Source of the DNA: Adiantum capillus-veneris
Lineage: Eukaryota > Streptophyta > Polypodiopsida > Polypodiales > Pteridaceae
Length of the DNA: 64,000 bases
Assembly: GCA_014529385.2 (NCBI GenBank)
Contig: CM043955.1
Location: forward strand, 144,347,640 to 144,411,639
Direction: 5' to 3'
The notes beneath the pieces were generated by a model, which was given only the letters and a program-made list of their open reading frames with translations, made no database searches and was not told the origin of the DNA. Position numbers and translations under genes: made by a program. Of this stretch, positions 45,686-56,653 are shown piece by piece (the stretch's first letter is position 1; every line of letters starts with the position of its first letter).

Positions 45686-45725
<40 letters not shown>

Positions 45726-45845
45726 ATAGAAATAGAACCCCAAAGTGTGTAGAATACACACATGAGATGATGTATATATAGAGGGAACCTGGATGCCATA
45801 TATAGAGAAGCCATATATTGAGTAGCTTCACATATAAGCTCAACA
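45682..45845 (-). repeat. 5' LTR of the non-coding element (right)
   Basis: TGTTGGGAGAGAG... to AGCTCAACA, 164 bp, with a (GA)n tract at 45687-45724 at the same place as in the partner LTR. Confidence 0.88.
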
Positions 45846-47278
45846 GAGAATACTAAAATTTCCTCTCAAAAGGCCAAGAGAAGCACAAGCAAAAGGTATG
45901 AGATGAGAAAAGAGAAACAAAAAGCTGAACTCGAGGAGAAAGCCAAGAAACTATTCCATGAAAAAATGAAAGAAACTAGAAGTGAACATATCATTAAGAA
46001 GAGAATGGGGTCTAAGAGAGCCTCTTTATTTGGCATTTTAAGGAGGTCAAATCTTTAGTATTAAGAAAGTAATCAAATGATAGCTTTTAAATTCAAATAG
46101 GCAAAACGAATAGTTTATTTGAATTCAAAGTTTCCTGCCAAAATGGAATTTAAAATATAGCGGATAAAACCATATCATGTAGCATATCTATGGAAAGATC
46201 TCAATGCATAGATTGTAGATCTATGATCTCCGCTCAAACCGAAGATAATATGTAGGAATTATGGAAGGCCAAAAATCATAAAATTGTCCACCTCCTTTTT
46301 GGGGGAAAAAGTGCATCCTTTGACCACTCTTACACATCTCTTACACACCCACTATTCTTGCACACATGGCATACACCTATTCGTCAAAATGTTAATCACC
46401 TCCATAAGCTCATGGAAAATAAAGAGGCCCTTTTACACCCCATTCTCTTCCTAATGACTTATAATGAGACATTTGCCAGAAAGATCAAAGAAGAGATAGA
46501 AAAGCTAAAGGAAGCCGAATTCATTTATGAAATTGAACTCCAATTGTGGTAGTACCCAAGAAAAATGGAAAATTACAAGTACGTGTCAATCTCAAGAAGG
46601 TGAATGCAGCTACCATTAGAGACAACTTTCCTCTTCCAATAACTGAGCATGTTTTAGAACAAGTTGTAGGAAAAGAAGCTTACAGCTTTTTAGATGCCTT
46701 TTTGGGGATACAATCAACTTTTGGTTGACCACAAAGATCAAGCTTTCATGGGACATTGTGGATATTACAGACAACTCATTTACATGTACGCTATAATTGC
46801 AAAACCCATGTACAACTTGATTACACTCTTTGAATGGACTAATGAGTAAGAATCCTTCATGAAGCCTAAGCAATCTCTCACTTTAGCTCCAATATTGAAA
46901 GCACCAAATTGGAATAAGATATTTCACATACATGTAAATGCTTTCAATTTTACCATTGGGTGTATCTGTGTATCCTAGCTCAACCAGGAGACATAAAATT
47001 TGATTTTCCTATTTCTTATGCTAGTAGAAACTTGAATATGGCAGAGAAAAACTATACAACCACTGAAAGGGAAGGATTAGGAATATGATCTATGCGGTAA
47101 AAAAGTATAGACATTACCTATTAGCTAACAAATTTGTGTTCTTTGTGGACCGCCAAGCCTTATTGTACTTGGTCAACAAGCCATGCAACACATGAGGAAT
47201 AGTGAGATGGTTCATCATTCTTTTGGAATTTTATTTCACTATAGCTGATAAAAAGGGCACCACTTATCAAAGAGAAGA
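45846..47278 (+). pseudogene. Gypsy-3 gag end, RT with deleted core, and RNase H
   Basis: A Lys/Glu-rich coiled stretch (45846-46060) ends gag; little of a protease is left. RT fingers: YNETFARKIKEEIEKLKEAE, VVPKKNGKLQVRVNLKKVNA and GKEAYSFLDAFLGI. At about 46709 the sequence jumps to the post-catalytic part (GHCGYYRQLIYMYAIIAKPM), so the region with the Y-x-D-D box is deleted. RNase H pieces follow in mixed frames (YASRNLNMAEKNYTTTEREG-like; FVDRQALLYLVNKP-like) up to the CACTA insertion at 47279. Confidence 0.7.
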
Positions 47279-47571
47279 CACTACAAGAGGTTGTGTGCTC
47301 TTGTGACGCTGTTAGCGACGGAAATACACTGGGTTTTTATAACCCCCGGCGTCGCTAAAACCGTCACTACGAGCGTCGCTACGAGAGCGTCGCTATAGGC
47401 GTCGCTATATGCGTCGCTATGAGCGTCGCTATATAGCGACGCTCAAAGAGACGCATATAGCGACGCTCATAGCGACGCATATAGCGACATTTACAAAGAA
47501 GACTATAGCGACGCTCATAGCGACGCTACAGAGCCATAAATAGCGACGCTTATAGCGACGCCCGAGAGAAT
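47279..47571. repeat. CACTA left TIR and subterminal repeats
   Basis: After the TIR there are more than a dozen copies of GCGTCGCTA or its complement TAGCGACGC in both orientations. Near 47,400-47,500 they form long inverted repeats (GCGTCGCTATATAGCGACGC centred near 47430). In the family such arrays are the binding sites of the TNPA-type protein. Confidence 0.88.
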
Positions 47572-47926
47572 TTTTTTTTGGTGGCAGGGCATTGAATGCC
47601 CTGCCACCCATCAACCATATTGTACTTGATTCACTTTTTAAAAAAAGTGCAAAGGTAGATAATAGACCCAAAATAGTCACCCACAAGACGCATTGTTTGC
47701 AAAATTGACAATTGTACACATCATAGGCAAAATGAATTGATTGGCAAATGTAATAATGACAATTGTACAACATCATAGGCATAAAGAATTGATTGGCAAA
47801 AGGAACTGCGGTGACAAATGTAATAATATACATGGTTCAAAAAGACGTATAAAATCCGTCTCATGATACATAAGCTATGAGAAACCCTAAACTAATGCTA
47901 TCTAGCTACGGCTAAACTGACGTCGT
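47572..47926. other. CACTA region between subterminal repeats and second gene
   Basis: Starts with a GGCAGGGCATTGAATGCCCTGCC inverted repeat (47583-47606) followed by AT-rich sequence containing two related TTGTACACATCATAGGCA words. It would be the 3' UTR side of the minus-strand genes. No ORF is supported. Confidence 0.45.
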
Positions 47927-49234
47927 CTAGTCATACGTCTCATCGCGTCCAAGCGGCATATCTGTCGGATTCTGCAAAAAAAGACAATAAGACAGCTTTG
48001 AGTAAGTTTATAACAACATTTATAAAACAATACAAAAAATAAAAAAGAGTAAACCCTAATACTAACCATGCCGCCGCGAGAACTGAGAATGTCCATCAGG
48101 GCGTTTAAGCCCTTCCTGCCTGCGTACTCGCGCTCGTACGATGTGGGATCACGTCCTGTCATCGACCACTGTCAAAACATACAAAGATTTCATTATGTTA
48201 GAACTAAAAAACTCATAAACCCTAAACTATCGAACATGCATAAAGAGCAATGTGAAAACACTTACAAAATCGGCTTCAAATGATGCCCATCCACCCCTCC
48301 CCAAGTGGTGCGAGCTCCCTGCCTCTACTCGTGCTCTGGCTGCATCCTTTTGTTGCTTCCACTTGTCGGGATTCTCGCGCGCTGCTTTCTTCGCATTCTT
48401 CCAATCTTCTTTGGCCAGCCAATCTGGCCTGTTCCACCCATTCTTGATTGCTTTTTGCACTTCGGAACGCTTGTGTTTGCAGTATTCGCGCATTCGAATC
48501 TTCATCAGGTCTTCATTGAAGCGCTGATCCCGTGTTGGAACGGGAAACTCATCATGAAGTATGCTGATGACTCTGTTTTTTAAATCACTTGGTACTTCAC
48601 TCCATTTGTTTAGTATGTAGTGTCTAAACAGCTGAGAGCAAAGACCACGCATGCGCGAGATCACCTTCTTGCCGTCATCATCCATGATGATGCCGCCGCT
48701 GATGTCGACGGAGTAAGGCAAGCCCTCTGGCCGGTGACGCGTGAACCTGGGTGTCCCGGCAGGGGTCTCTAGCGACGTGTCGATGGGGGTATGGACGTCA
48801 GGTGTCTCCACCGGCGTCTGGGCCCCGAAGCGAGGAGTGTCGAGTGGGGTGGCTCCTGGCGGAGTAGGTAGAGGTGTGTAGCTTCTAGGAACAGTCAGCC
48901 GTGCAAAACCTGGCGTAGATGGAGATGCTGTGGCTGGTGTGGGGGCGGGCAAAGAAGGGGAGGGTAAAGAGCCTCGTCGAACACGAGGCGGTGTGGAGGC
49001 ATCGGTGGCGGAATCCCCACAACAACCGCCACCGCCACCACTAGAGCGCCGGTGTCTAGACGAGTGTGAAGCTCGTCTCGTCGACGCCGAAGCTTAGGAG
49101 CGCGCCGAATGCTCCGAAAGAGAGGGAGATGCGGATGGAGTAGGAACGCACGATGATGCGCCAGAGCGATGACGCTCCACGTACCACTGTCTCTGCTGCG
49201 GTGACAAAGAAGAAAGAAACTCCTCATCATCCAT
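47927..49234 (-). pseudogene. CACTA second gene (tnpA-like plant transposase family), three exons
   Basis: Predicted exons 49234-48266, 48168-48067 and 47971-47927, with GT-AG borders (donor GTAAGT at 48265; acceptor TTGACAG; donor GTTAGT at 48066; acceptor TTTTTGCAG) and all phase 0. The protein starts MDDEEFLSSLSPQQRQWYVE, has a Gly/Cys block (GGGGGCCGD), a Pro/Thr-rich linker, then VISRMRGLCSQLFRHYIL and a Lys/Arg-rich helical part (DWLAKEDWKNAKKAARENPD) as in plant Ptta/En/Spm-type proteins. The second exon has TGRDPTSYEREYAGRKGL. One in-frame TAA at 49094-49096 interrupts exon 1; otherwise it is open. It starts 255 bases after the TNP2 stop on the same strand. Confidence 0.72.
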
Positions 49235-49488
49235 ACTTGCATTAAACACACGAATATTTAAACTTAATATTGAATGAATAGAGTAGACAATGACGCAAAG
49301 ACCATTAAATACAATGACGTAATGACGCAATGAATTGAGTGATAGAAGAGGCAAGTCGAAAACTCAAAATTTTCAATCAAAAGATGTGAGCGCGAGTAGA
49401 AAAGAGCGTTATACACCATGGAAGGTACTTAGAGAGCCAGAGCTTTTACAACACGGAGCAAAATTGTTCAAATACAATATTTGTGGCT

Positions 49489-52400
49489 TTAAGAGATCTC
49501 TCTCTCATCCTCGCATAACTCAGCATAACTTCCTATATCTATATAGAGCTCTCCGTTTAAACACATATCCTCTGTTTCATTTTGTAGCTCCTCTGCATGC
49601 ACCCCATATAGAGTAGTAGCATCTTGATGCTCGTCTGGCACCACCGCAGCGGCTTCTGATTGAGCATCTTCTCTGATCTCCTCCATTGATGTCGTTGTGA
49701 TTGGCACATGGTAGCCTTCATACGTCCTTGCACTACGAGGGGCTACCTCTATGACGTACCACCAGTTTGATGTAGACTTTGTAGGATGAAATATTACCTG
49801 CCAGAGCCACATAACTTACATGAGAGCTTTCAAGCACATAACTTGTAAAAGGGGGATGTTAACTATTTACATACTTACTTGTTCACAATGCTCGGGTAGT
49901 ACGAAAGTGTCTCTTAGGTCAGTCCATTTCTTAGTAGAATCCACCTCAAGAAAACCAGACTCTCCTCTACACACAGTAGCGTTGCGACCCTCCATGATTA
50001 TCTTGAACCATTGCACGTCGAACAAGTCGACAAAAAATCCTCTGTAATCGATCCTCAAAATCTCTTGCAGCGTGCCGAAGTAAGTGAGTTCCGCCACCAC
50101 AGGATCTGCATCAGAGGAACGTCGTCGACTAGACTGTTCAAATTTTGCCATGATTCCACAATCTTGAGTAAAACGCTTTTTGTCGATTCGTTCCACCCTA
50201 AAATGTCGACCTTTACACCATGCTGCTGTGTATGACTTATACTACAACGAACAAAGATTATGAGTGGCCGTTCAAACGTTTATAAATAAAGTCACTTGCT
50301 AGTCGTACATTGCAAACTTACCTTGGTCGCGCAACCCCGAGAGTACTCCCACTCTTCTTTAGTCACTTCGTCACCGCATTGTTGTGCGCTTTTCAATTGG
50401 TTGTGCAACCATCTTAAGCTCATGAAGGTTGGTAGGCTCTCCAGAACCGCTGGATAGTGCATCGGTGGTCGTCTTCCCCGTCTCCACTCGATTCGTGCCC
50501 TTTGTCGCTCTTGCTTTGCATCCTCATATTGTGAAATCCACTTTTTCATCATGGATTGTGAAGCATGCAAAATCGGTTGATTTTAGCCTCTAGATCTTCC
50601 GTCATCTTCTTCTCAACACCGAGATTGCACATGACAATCCCAGATATGCGCTCATCATCTATGGTTCGCCATAGCGTGTCCCGGGATTTATCAAATCCGT
50701 CTAGCCACTCTCCAATGTACACTAGGGACTCTGATACCAACCAACCTTCTGCCATGCTACCCTCCGGACGTGCCTTTTGACGCACATATCCCTTAAGCGT
50801 TTTCATGAAACGCTCTAAGAAGAACATCCATCTGGAATGAACTGTGCCAGCTATTTTCACCTCATCAACTATGTGAACAAGAAGATGCACCTGAATGGTT
50901 AGCATTGTAGTAGGAAAATGTTTCTCAAACATGCACACAAGCTCCGCAGCATTTAGTTTGGCGAATGGTATGGAGTCTACGTTGATCTCCTTTTGTGAGA
51001 TCCATTGCACTAGCTTTGCAAGTTTGTAGATTGTGTTACGGATGTCGAGAGACAAACATCCCTCAATGGCAACCGGTAAAATAAACTGTAAAGTATGTGC
51101 AGCAATGATATTAAAGTCCACATTTTATGCAATGATATTAAAGTCCACTATGAACGTACCTGACACATTTTATGCCAATCGTGTGACTTCAAACCGGTAA
51201 GCTTTCCTTCTTTAGTAAAACACGTTCGGAGCGAGTGCATTACGCCAGTGGGGGTCCGCAAAGATCGAATGGTCTCTTTTACTTTGCGTTCTTGGGCTCC
51301 TGTGAAAATACATGGTGCTTTAGGGAGTTTTATCGATCCATCAGACGCTGTTTGCAGCCAATATTGCTCCATACGATCCACATTTCTAAGGTCAACTCTG
51401 GCTCCCAAAGTATCTTTCTTGCCGGTCAAATGGTCCCATAGTAGATTACCCACATTCTTGAATATGTGCATTGGATCGAGCAAGTGATTGATCATGAGTC
51501 GGGGCCAGTATGGTAACTTGTACCATAGAGATAGTCTCTTCATCCCTGGAGGCAATCCGTCATCGCACATCTCCTTCTGCTCTAACCATGCTTGTGCAGA
51601 CATCCTTGGTGGCTCTCTTCCCAAAAAGCCGTCGCGTAACGCATGATTCTCTGGAAGATACGCTTGATGACCTTCGTAGATTTGCTTCTTCAGTGAGGGT
51701 GCCCTACGTGCATTCAGTCTAGGTCCACATGTGACACATGCTCTGTATCCGCTTGTTTGAAGCCCTGCATGTATACACATGATAATAGATCAACTATGGG
51801 AAAAAACAAGATTTATAGTGTCTGAGTGAGTAGTGTCAATAGATCACCTGAGCATTCTGTTAGCTCGGGATAGTCATGCATGGTCCACATTAGAATGTCT
51901 CTGATCAAAGCATTCCATCGTCCTGTGTGTCGGCTCATATCCACCACCTCTATGCCAATCCACAATTGTTGTAGCTCTTCCAATAGTGGACGAAGATACA
52001 CGTCCATATTCTCCACTTTATATCGCCCTGGCACAATCAAGCTTAGCCATAGGTGCCCTTTCTTCGTAGTCAACCACGAGGGAATGTTGTAGTTGACGAT
52101 GACAACGGGCCATACACTGTAAGATGTTGATCTTTGACCAAATGGATTTACGCCATCCATAGCCAGGCCTAAGCGCAAATTTCAAGCTTCCCTGGCAAAA
52201 ATCCGACCATGTTCCATCTATATGTTTCCACGCTATGCAATCTGCAAGAATTCGTAGCACACCATTCGAAGATTTATTCTCCTCATGCCATGATGCTAGG
52301 GCGGCCATGGACTTACATTCGAAGAAATGCTTGATGCCAGGAAGCAGAGCGAAATGTCGCAAAACCTTTTGTGGAATTTTTGTCCCGTGGAGATCTACTC

Positions 52401-53217
52401 GATATCTTTCGGAATCACATTTCGGACACTTCTCCATGTCTATGTATTCCCCTCTGAAAAGAATGCAGTCATTAGGACAAGCGTGGATAGAATTGTAATC
52501 CATCCCCAAGTTTCGCAAAATCTTTCTTGCTTCATCTCGGGAATCTGGCATCACATTGTCAGCTGGTAGTATGTGCTCTTTCAACAATCTACACAACATA
52601 AAAATATGATACAGTCGTGTAAAAATCTATCAGATCATTATACATTTAGAGTTCTATTAAAGTAAACTAATTGTAATAGATCACCTGAAAAGCGCTGTGA
52701 CGCTAGTGTCACTCCATCCAAACTTTGCCTGCATGTTGAGAAGAACCAGGAGTGCTTTAAATCTAGACATACGTGCTCCATTATACAATGGCATATCGGC
52801 TTCACTTTTCATATCATCATAGATAAGCCTTTCTGAATCCATGATCGTCTCGATCATTTCATCAATCTCGGGCTCAAACATTGCCTCGTTGGGAATGTGC
52901 TCTGCATGATCGTCCCCCGAGCTGTCAGAGGCTACATCTTGTGGCCTCACATATGCTGCTTGACCAAAGCGCCTGCGAACACGTCTATTGGGTTGCAAGA
53001 TTGCTGCTTGTTGGCCAGCGTCAGAGTCCGACGAGTTATAATTGGCAACAACTCGATCTATAATAGATGGATCGAACTCGCCAAATTCGCGAACGTGCTG
53101 CAAAGAAACACGTCTTGTCCGTTGCACAGCATGCTTGCATTGATTACAAGGACATAAGACCCTCGTTGAGAGATAGGTGTTTCGGTTGGACGGTCCCACA
53201 TCCTCGTCGCTACTCAT
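49489..53217 (-). pseudogene. TNP2-type CACTA transposase, six exons, two frameshifts
   Basis: The transposase that cuts the element ends. Predicted exons (minus): 53217-52685, 52588-51848, 51764-51160, 51085-50322, 50241-49879, 49797-49489. Exon 1 has MSSDEDVGPSNRN and CPCNQCKH (transposase-associated zinc domain). Exon 2 has YNSIHACPNDCILFRGE and CPKCDSERY, and after a frameshift near 52190 LGLAMDGVNPFGQ. Exon 3 has CVTCGPRLNARRAP, LSLWYKLPYWPRLMINHLLD and MHIFKNVGNLLW. Exon 4 has a DUF4218 block (FILPVAIEGCL, VHSRWMFFLERFMKTLKGY, RPEGSMAEGWL), with a second frameshift near 50570. Exon 5 is DUF4216 (CKGRHFRVERIDKKRF). Exon 6 ends EDEREIS. The exon borders are my reading of splice sites. Confidence 0.82.
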
Positions 53218-53801
53218 AATGAGGATAAAAAACTTATAACCTGGACAACAAATTTAATATTCTATTGGCATTCTTCGTCTTATCTCTCTCTCTCTCTCTC
53301 TCTCTCTCTTTACCTCACATTCTCTAGTCATGTCCAATCCCCGCACACCTCGGTCTAGAGGTGCACGGAGATCAGAACCACCGGGTTATAATCTCGTCTT
53401 TATTGGTCAATACCTATATTTGTGGGTACAAGAAATCTACACACCCACGTCTACATGATACTGCATGTAGTGGACAAAACCCCTTTGCCTCTTCTCTAGC
53501 TGTAGCACTTCACTTCATCTTAACATCTTTTCACAGTAGATCTTTTCACTGTTTGTCTAACTCTAAACCCTAAACCGTAAGTAATTCTTGCGTGGACTCG
53601 ATCTAACGTAAATAAGCGTAAATCTAAATAAACGTAAATATAACTAAAAATAAAGCTAAATCTAATTTAACGTAAGTCTAATGACTAGAGGTTGTCTAGA
53701 TGGTCATTGTGTTGGGGATGTAGTGACTCTTGCCGCCCTGAAGATCCACCTTCTTCCCTATCTTCTGAAGACATTTCACCAGTACTTTTGGATCGACAGA
53801 G
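53218..53801. other. CACTA upstream region of the transposase
   Basis: A (CT)n tract (53285-53309) and AT-rich sequence with repeated AACGTAAATCTAAAT words from about 53,600 onward. It is the promoter side of the transposase; no element could be pinned down. Confidence 0.4.
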
Positions 53802-54478
53802 CCCACCATGAGTGAAGGCAGCAATACCCTATATTCCATTGAGGGCTTTCTTCACCCGCTTCATGCAGGCATCGCAGTCTATGGAGACCTAAATCTAATC
53901 TAATATAACGTAAATCTAAATCTAGCTTAAATAAACGTAAATCTAGTTAAAAATAAACCTAAATCTAATTTAATGTAAGTCTACATATAACCTAATCTTT
54001 AACGTCTTTTAAGATAGTTTCCTACGACGTTATAAATCTCTTCTTCTTGTGTGTGTGCGCGTGTGTGGATGTGTGTGCCAATAAAAAGAGATAAATGGTA
54101 TAACCTTTCTATCACCCATGCCAAGTATGATAGATTGATTTCCCACCATGAGTGAAGGCAGCAATACCCTATATTCCATTGAGGGCTTTCTTCACCCGCT
54201 TCATGCAGGCATCGCAGTCTATGGAGACCTAAATCTAATCTAATATAACGTAAATCTAAATCTAGCTTAAATAAACGTAAATCTAGTTAAAAATAAACCT
54301 AAATCTAATTTAATGTAAGTCTACATATAACCTAATCTTTAACGTCTTTTAAGATAGTTTCCTACGACGTTATAACTCTCTTCTTCTTGTGTGTGCGCGT
54401 GTGTGGATGTGTGTGCCAATAAAAAGAGATAAATGGTATAACCTTTCTATCACCCATGCCAAGTATGATAGATTGATT
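53802..54478. repeat. 340-bp tandem duplication inside the CACTA
   Basis: CCCACCATGAGTGAAGGCAG... starts at 53802 and again at 54142, and both copies end TAGATTGATT. Only a few differences are visible (TATAAATCTC versus TATAACTCTC, and a GT-repeat length), so the duplication is young. Confidence 0.92.
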
Positions 54479-54579
54479 ATGCCATTTCCCTCTTGAATAA
54501 TAGGTCTTGAGTTCAACTCCTCGTCGGCTAGATCTTTAGGTCTTTTAATTTTAATTAGTTTCCTACAACGTTAAATTAG

Positions 54580-54811
54580 TTTTCTCTCTCTTTCTCTCTC
54601 AATGTGTGTCCGTTTTTTTGGATCGTATGCATGTTTTCTCTCTCTTTTCCTCTCTCAATGTGTGCGTTTTTTGTTTATGCATGTTCTCTCTCTCTTTTCC
54701 TCTCTCAATGCGTGCGTTTTTTGTTTATGCATGCTCTCTCTCTCTTTTTCTCTCTCAATGTGTGTGTGCATTCTTTGTTTATGTATGTGTGTGTGCGTTT
54801 TTGTTTTTGTT

Positions 54812-54851
<40 letters not shown>

Positions 54852-54990
54852 AACACTATGTGTGTGTGTGAGAGAGAGAGAGAGAGGGAGAGAGAAAGAG
54901 GGGAAGGGAACATGAGAATGAGGAGAGGGAAGGAGCATACCTGGCTCTCCTTCCTCTCCTCGTGTGTGTGTGTGTGTGTGTGTGGAGAAG

Positions 54991-55030
<40 letters not shown>
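54580..55030. repeat. CT/GT minisatellite and microsatellite tract
   Basis: Four 50-60-bp units (CAATGTGTGCGTTTTTTGTT plus TATGCATG plus CTCTCTCTTT) at 54600-54790, then (CT)n, (GT)n and (GA)n tracts to 55030. Open frames here are low-complexity artefacts. Confidence 0.88.
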
Positions 55031-55079
55031 CGTTACTTGCTCCTTGCTTGAGGGCGCCGAAAAACTCAGATCTGAGATC

Positions 55080-55263
55080 TGAGTTTTTGGGCGCGCTCGG
55101 TTATTTTTTTACCCCAGCCGGCGTCGCTATGAGCGTCGCAAATTTCTTTGTAAATTTGCGACGCTCATAGCGACGCTTATCGCGACGCTCATAGCGATGC
55201 CGGGAATTTTTTTTTCGAGCGTCGTTGTGTGAGCGTCGCTAATATGAAGAACCTCTTGTAGTG
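55080..55263. repeat. CACTA right subterminal repeats and TIR
   Basis: Contains GGCGTCGCTATGAGCGTCGC, its inverted copy GCGACGCTCATAGCGACGC after a CAAATTT-N-AAATTTG hairpin, and further GAGCGTCG(C/T)T words, then the TIR. It mirrors the left end. Confidence 0.88.
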
Positions 55264-56603
55264 AGATCATTTGTCAAGGATTATATGAAGAGAACCACAA
55301 AAGGGAGTAGAAGATGATCTACCAAATGCATATCTGTTCTCCATGGAAATGATACCTTGATGGTCGAAAAATATAATATCCTTGATGACCATAGCTCAAG
55401 TGGAATCGCAAAACCACTTCCTATGAAAACCAGATTAATTGAGTAATCGGCTATGTATCAATTACTAGCTGGAAGGCTATACAAAAAAAATCGAGAAGGA
55501 ATATTGATTTTGTGCATTAATCCTGAGGAGAAAACCCAAAACCTAAGTCAAGCACATATTACCATAGTAGGACTTCACTTTGCAGAAGACCAAACTATGC
55601 AATGTATCTTGAGACTTGGAGTATTTTGGCCAACTATGAGGAGTGATATTCACTCATTTGTTCAAAAATGTCCTCAATGCAAGAAAAAAGCACCCATACT
55701 TCATGTAACATTATTCCAAATATCACTTGTTCCTAAGTGGAGTAGCTAAAGTGGAGACGTAACTATCTAGTTACTTGCTTATCAAGCTGAACATTTCTTG
55801 AGGATATGAGCAAACGCCGCCAAAGAGAAATCGAAACTGAAGCAAGAGACTATGCTCTTATTGAGAACCAATTATATCAACAAGGAAAGGATCAAAATCT
55901 GTGTCTTTGTACAAATGAAGATGAATATATTCCCATTATAGAACAAGCACATTATGGATTAGCTGGAGGTCACTTTTCTAGTGAAACAACCGCAAGAGCA
56001 ATCTTAATGGCAGGCATATGGTGGCCAACACTTTTTGCAGATGCCAAGGAATATGTTTGAAGGTGTGATGCATGTCAACGAGCAAACATGCCAACCTGTG
56101 TAGATAGCATGCCTTTAAGACCAATGATGGGGGGTAGAGATTTTGCAAAATGGGGTATAGAGTTTGTTGGGCCAACACAAACACCTGCTTATAGAACCCA
56201 AGCTCAATATATTATTGTAGCTATGGACTATTTGACCAAGTGGACAGAGGCTAAAGAAACTCAAAAGAATGATGCCAGAACCACAATTGCATTCTTGTAT
56301 GAGAATGTGTTCACAAGATATGAACTACCAATAGAAATTGCCAGTGATAGAGGAACTCATTTCCTCAATGAGAAATTGAGTATCTGCTTAGTGAATTTAT
56401 GGTCATCCATAACAAATCGACTCCCTATCACCCACAAGCAAATGGACAATTTAACCATACGAATAATTCTTAGCTTGGTATTGACTAAAGTGGTTAGTTC
56501 AGGACAGATTGATTGGGAAATGAATCTCCATGCTGCTCTATGGGCTTATAGAGTTTTATTCAAGACAACTTTAAATGCTACACCCTTTAAAACTTGTTTA
56601 TGA
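55264..56603 (+). pseudogene. Gypsy-3 tandem H2C2 zinc modules and integrase core
   Basis: After the RNase H end (DHLSRI) come two successive H-x6-H...C-x2-C modules: HITIVGLH...CPQC (in 55453-55749) and HYGLAGGH...CDAC (in 55806-56090), each preceded by a LYKKNREGILILC / LYQQGKDQNLCLC strand. The integrase core has GIEFVGPTQTPAY, where the first catalytic Asp is Glu, AMDYLTKWTEAKE and EIASDRGTHFLNE (second Asp). The third acidic region is scrambled. Stops at 56058-56060 and elsewhere make it inactive. Confidence 0.75.
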
Positions 56604-56653
56604 TCTTGATTCCATACTACCAATAGAATTTCTATTGCTGACACTAACACTAG

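Larger units (their letters stand above)
43218..45845 (-). mobile_element. Non-coding LTR element (TRIM/LARD-like) built of three tandem arrays
   Basis: 2,628 bp with about 160-170-bp LTRs (43218-43389 and 45682-45845), flanked by GGGAA (43213-43217) and GAGAA (45846-45850), a 5-bp target duplication with one mismatch. It is in minus orientation: next to the right LTR the complement reads TGGTATAAGAGTAG, a tRNA-Met-type primer site, and next to the left LTR the complement reads GAGTGGGGG, a polypurine tract. Inside there is no coding frame, only three tandem arrays (about 38, 43 and 170 bp units) plus AT-rich spacer. Confidence 0.85.
47279..55263 (-). mobile_element. Structurally complete CACTA (En/Spm) transposon
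   Basis: 7,985 bp. The left end CACTACAAGAGGTT (47279-47292) and right end AACCTCTTGTAGTG (55250-55263) are perfect 14-bp inverted repeats, flanked by AGA (47276-47278) and AGA (55264-55266), the 3-bp target duplication expected of CACTA elements. Both ends carry subterminal arrays of GAGCGTCGCTAT / ATAGCGACGCTC. Inside are two minus-strand genes, a TNP2 transposase and a tnpA-like gene, both with disabling lesions. It sits inside the RNase H/integrase linker of gypsy-3. Confidence 0.95.

Noticed and set aside
54602-55082. Several overlapping Ser/Leu or Arg/Glu-rich frames
   Set aside because: They are translations of CT/GA/GT microsatellites.
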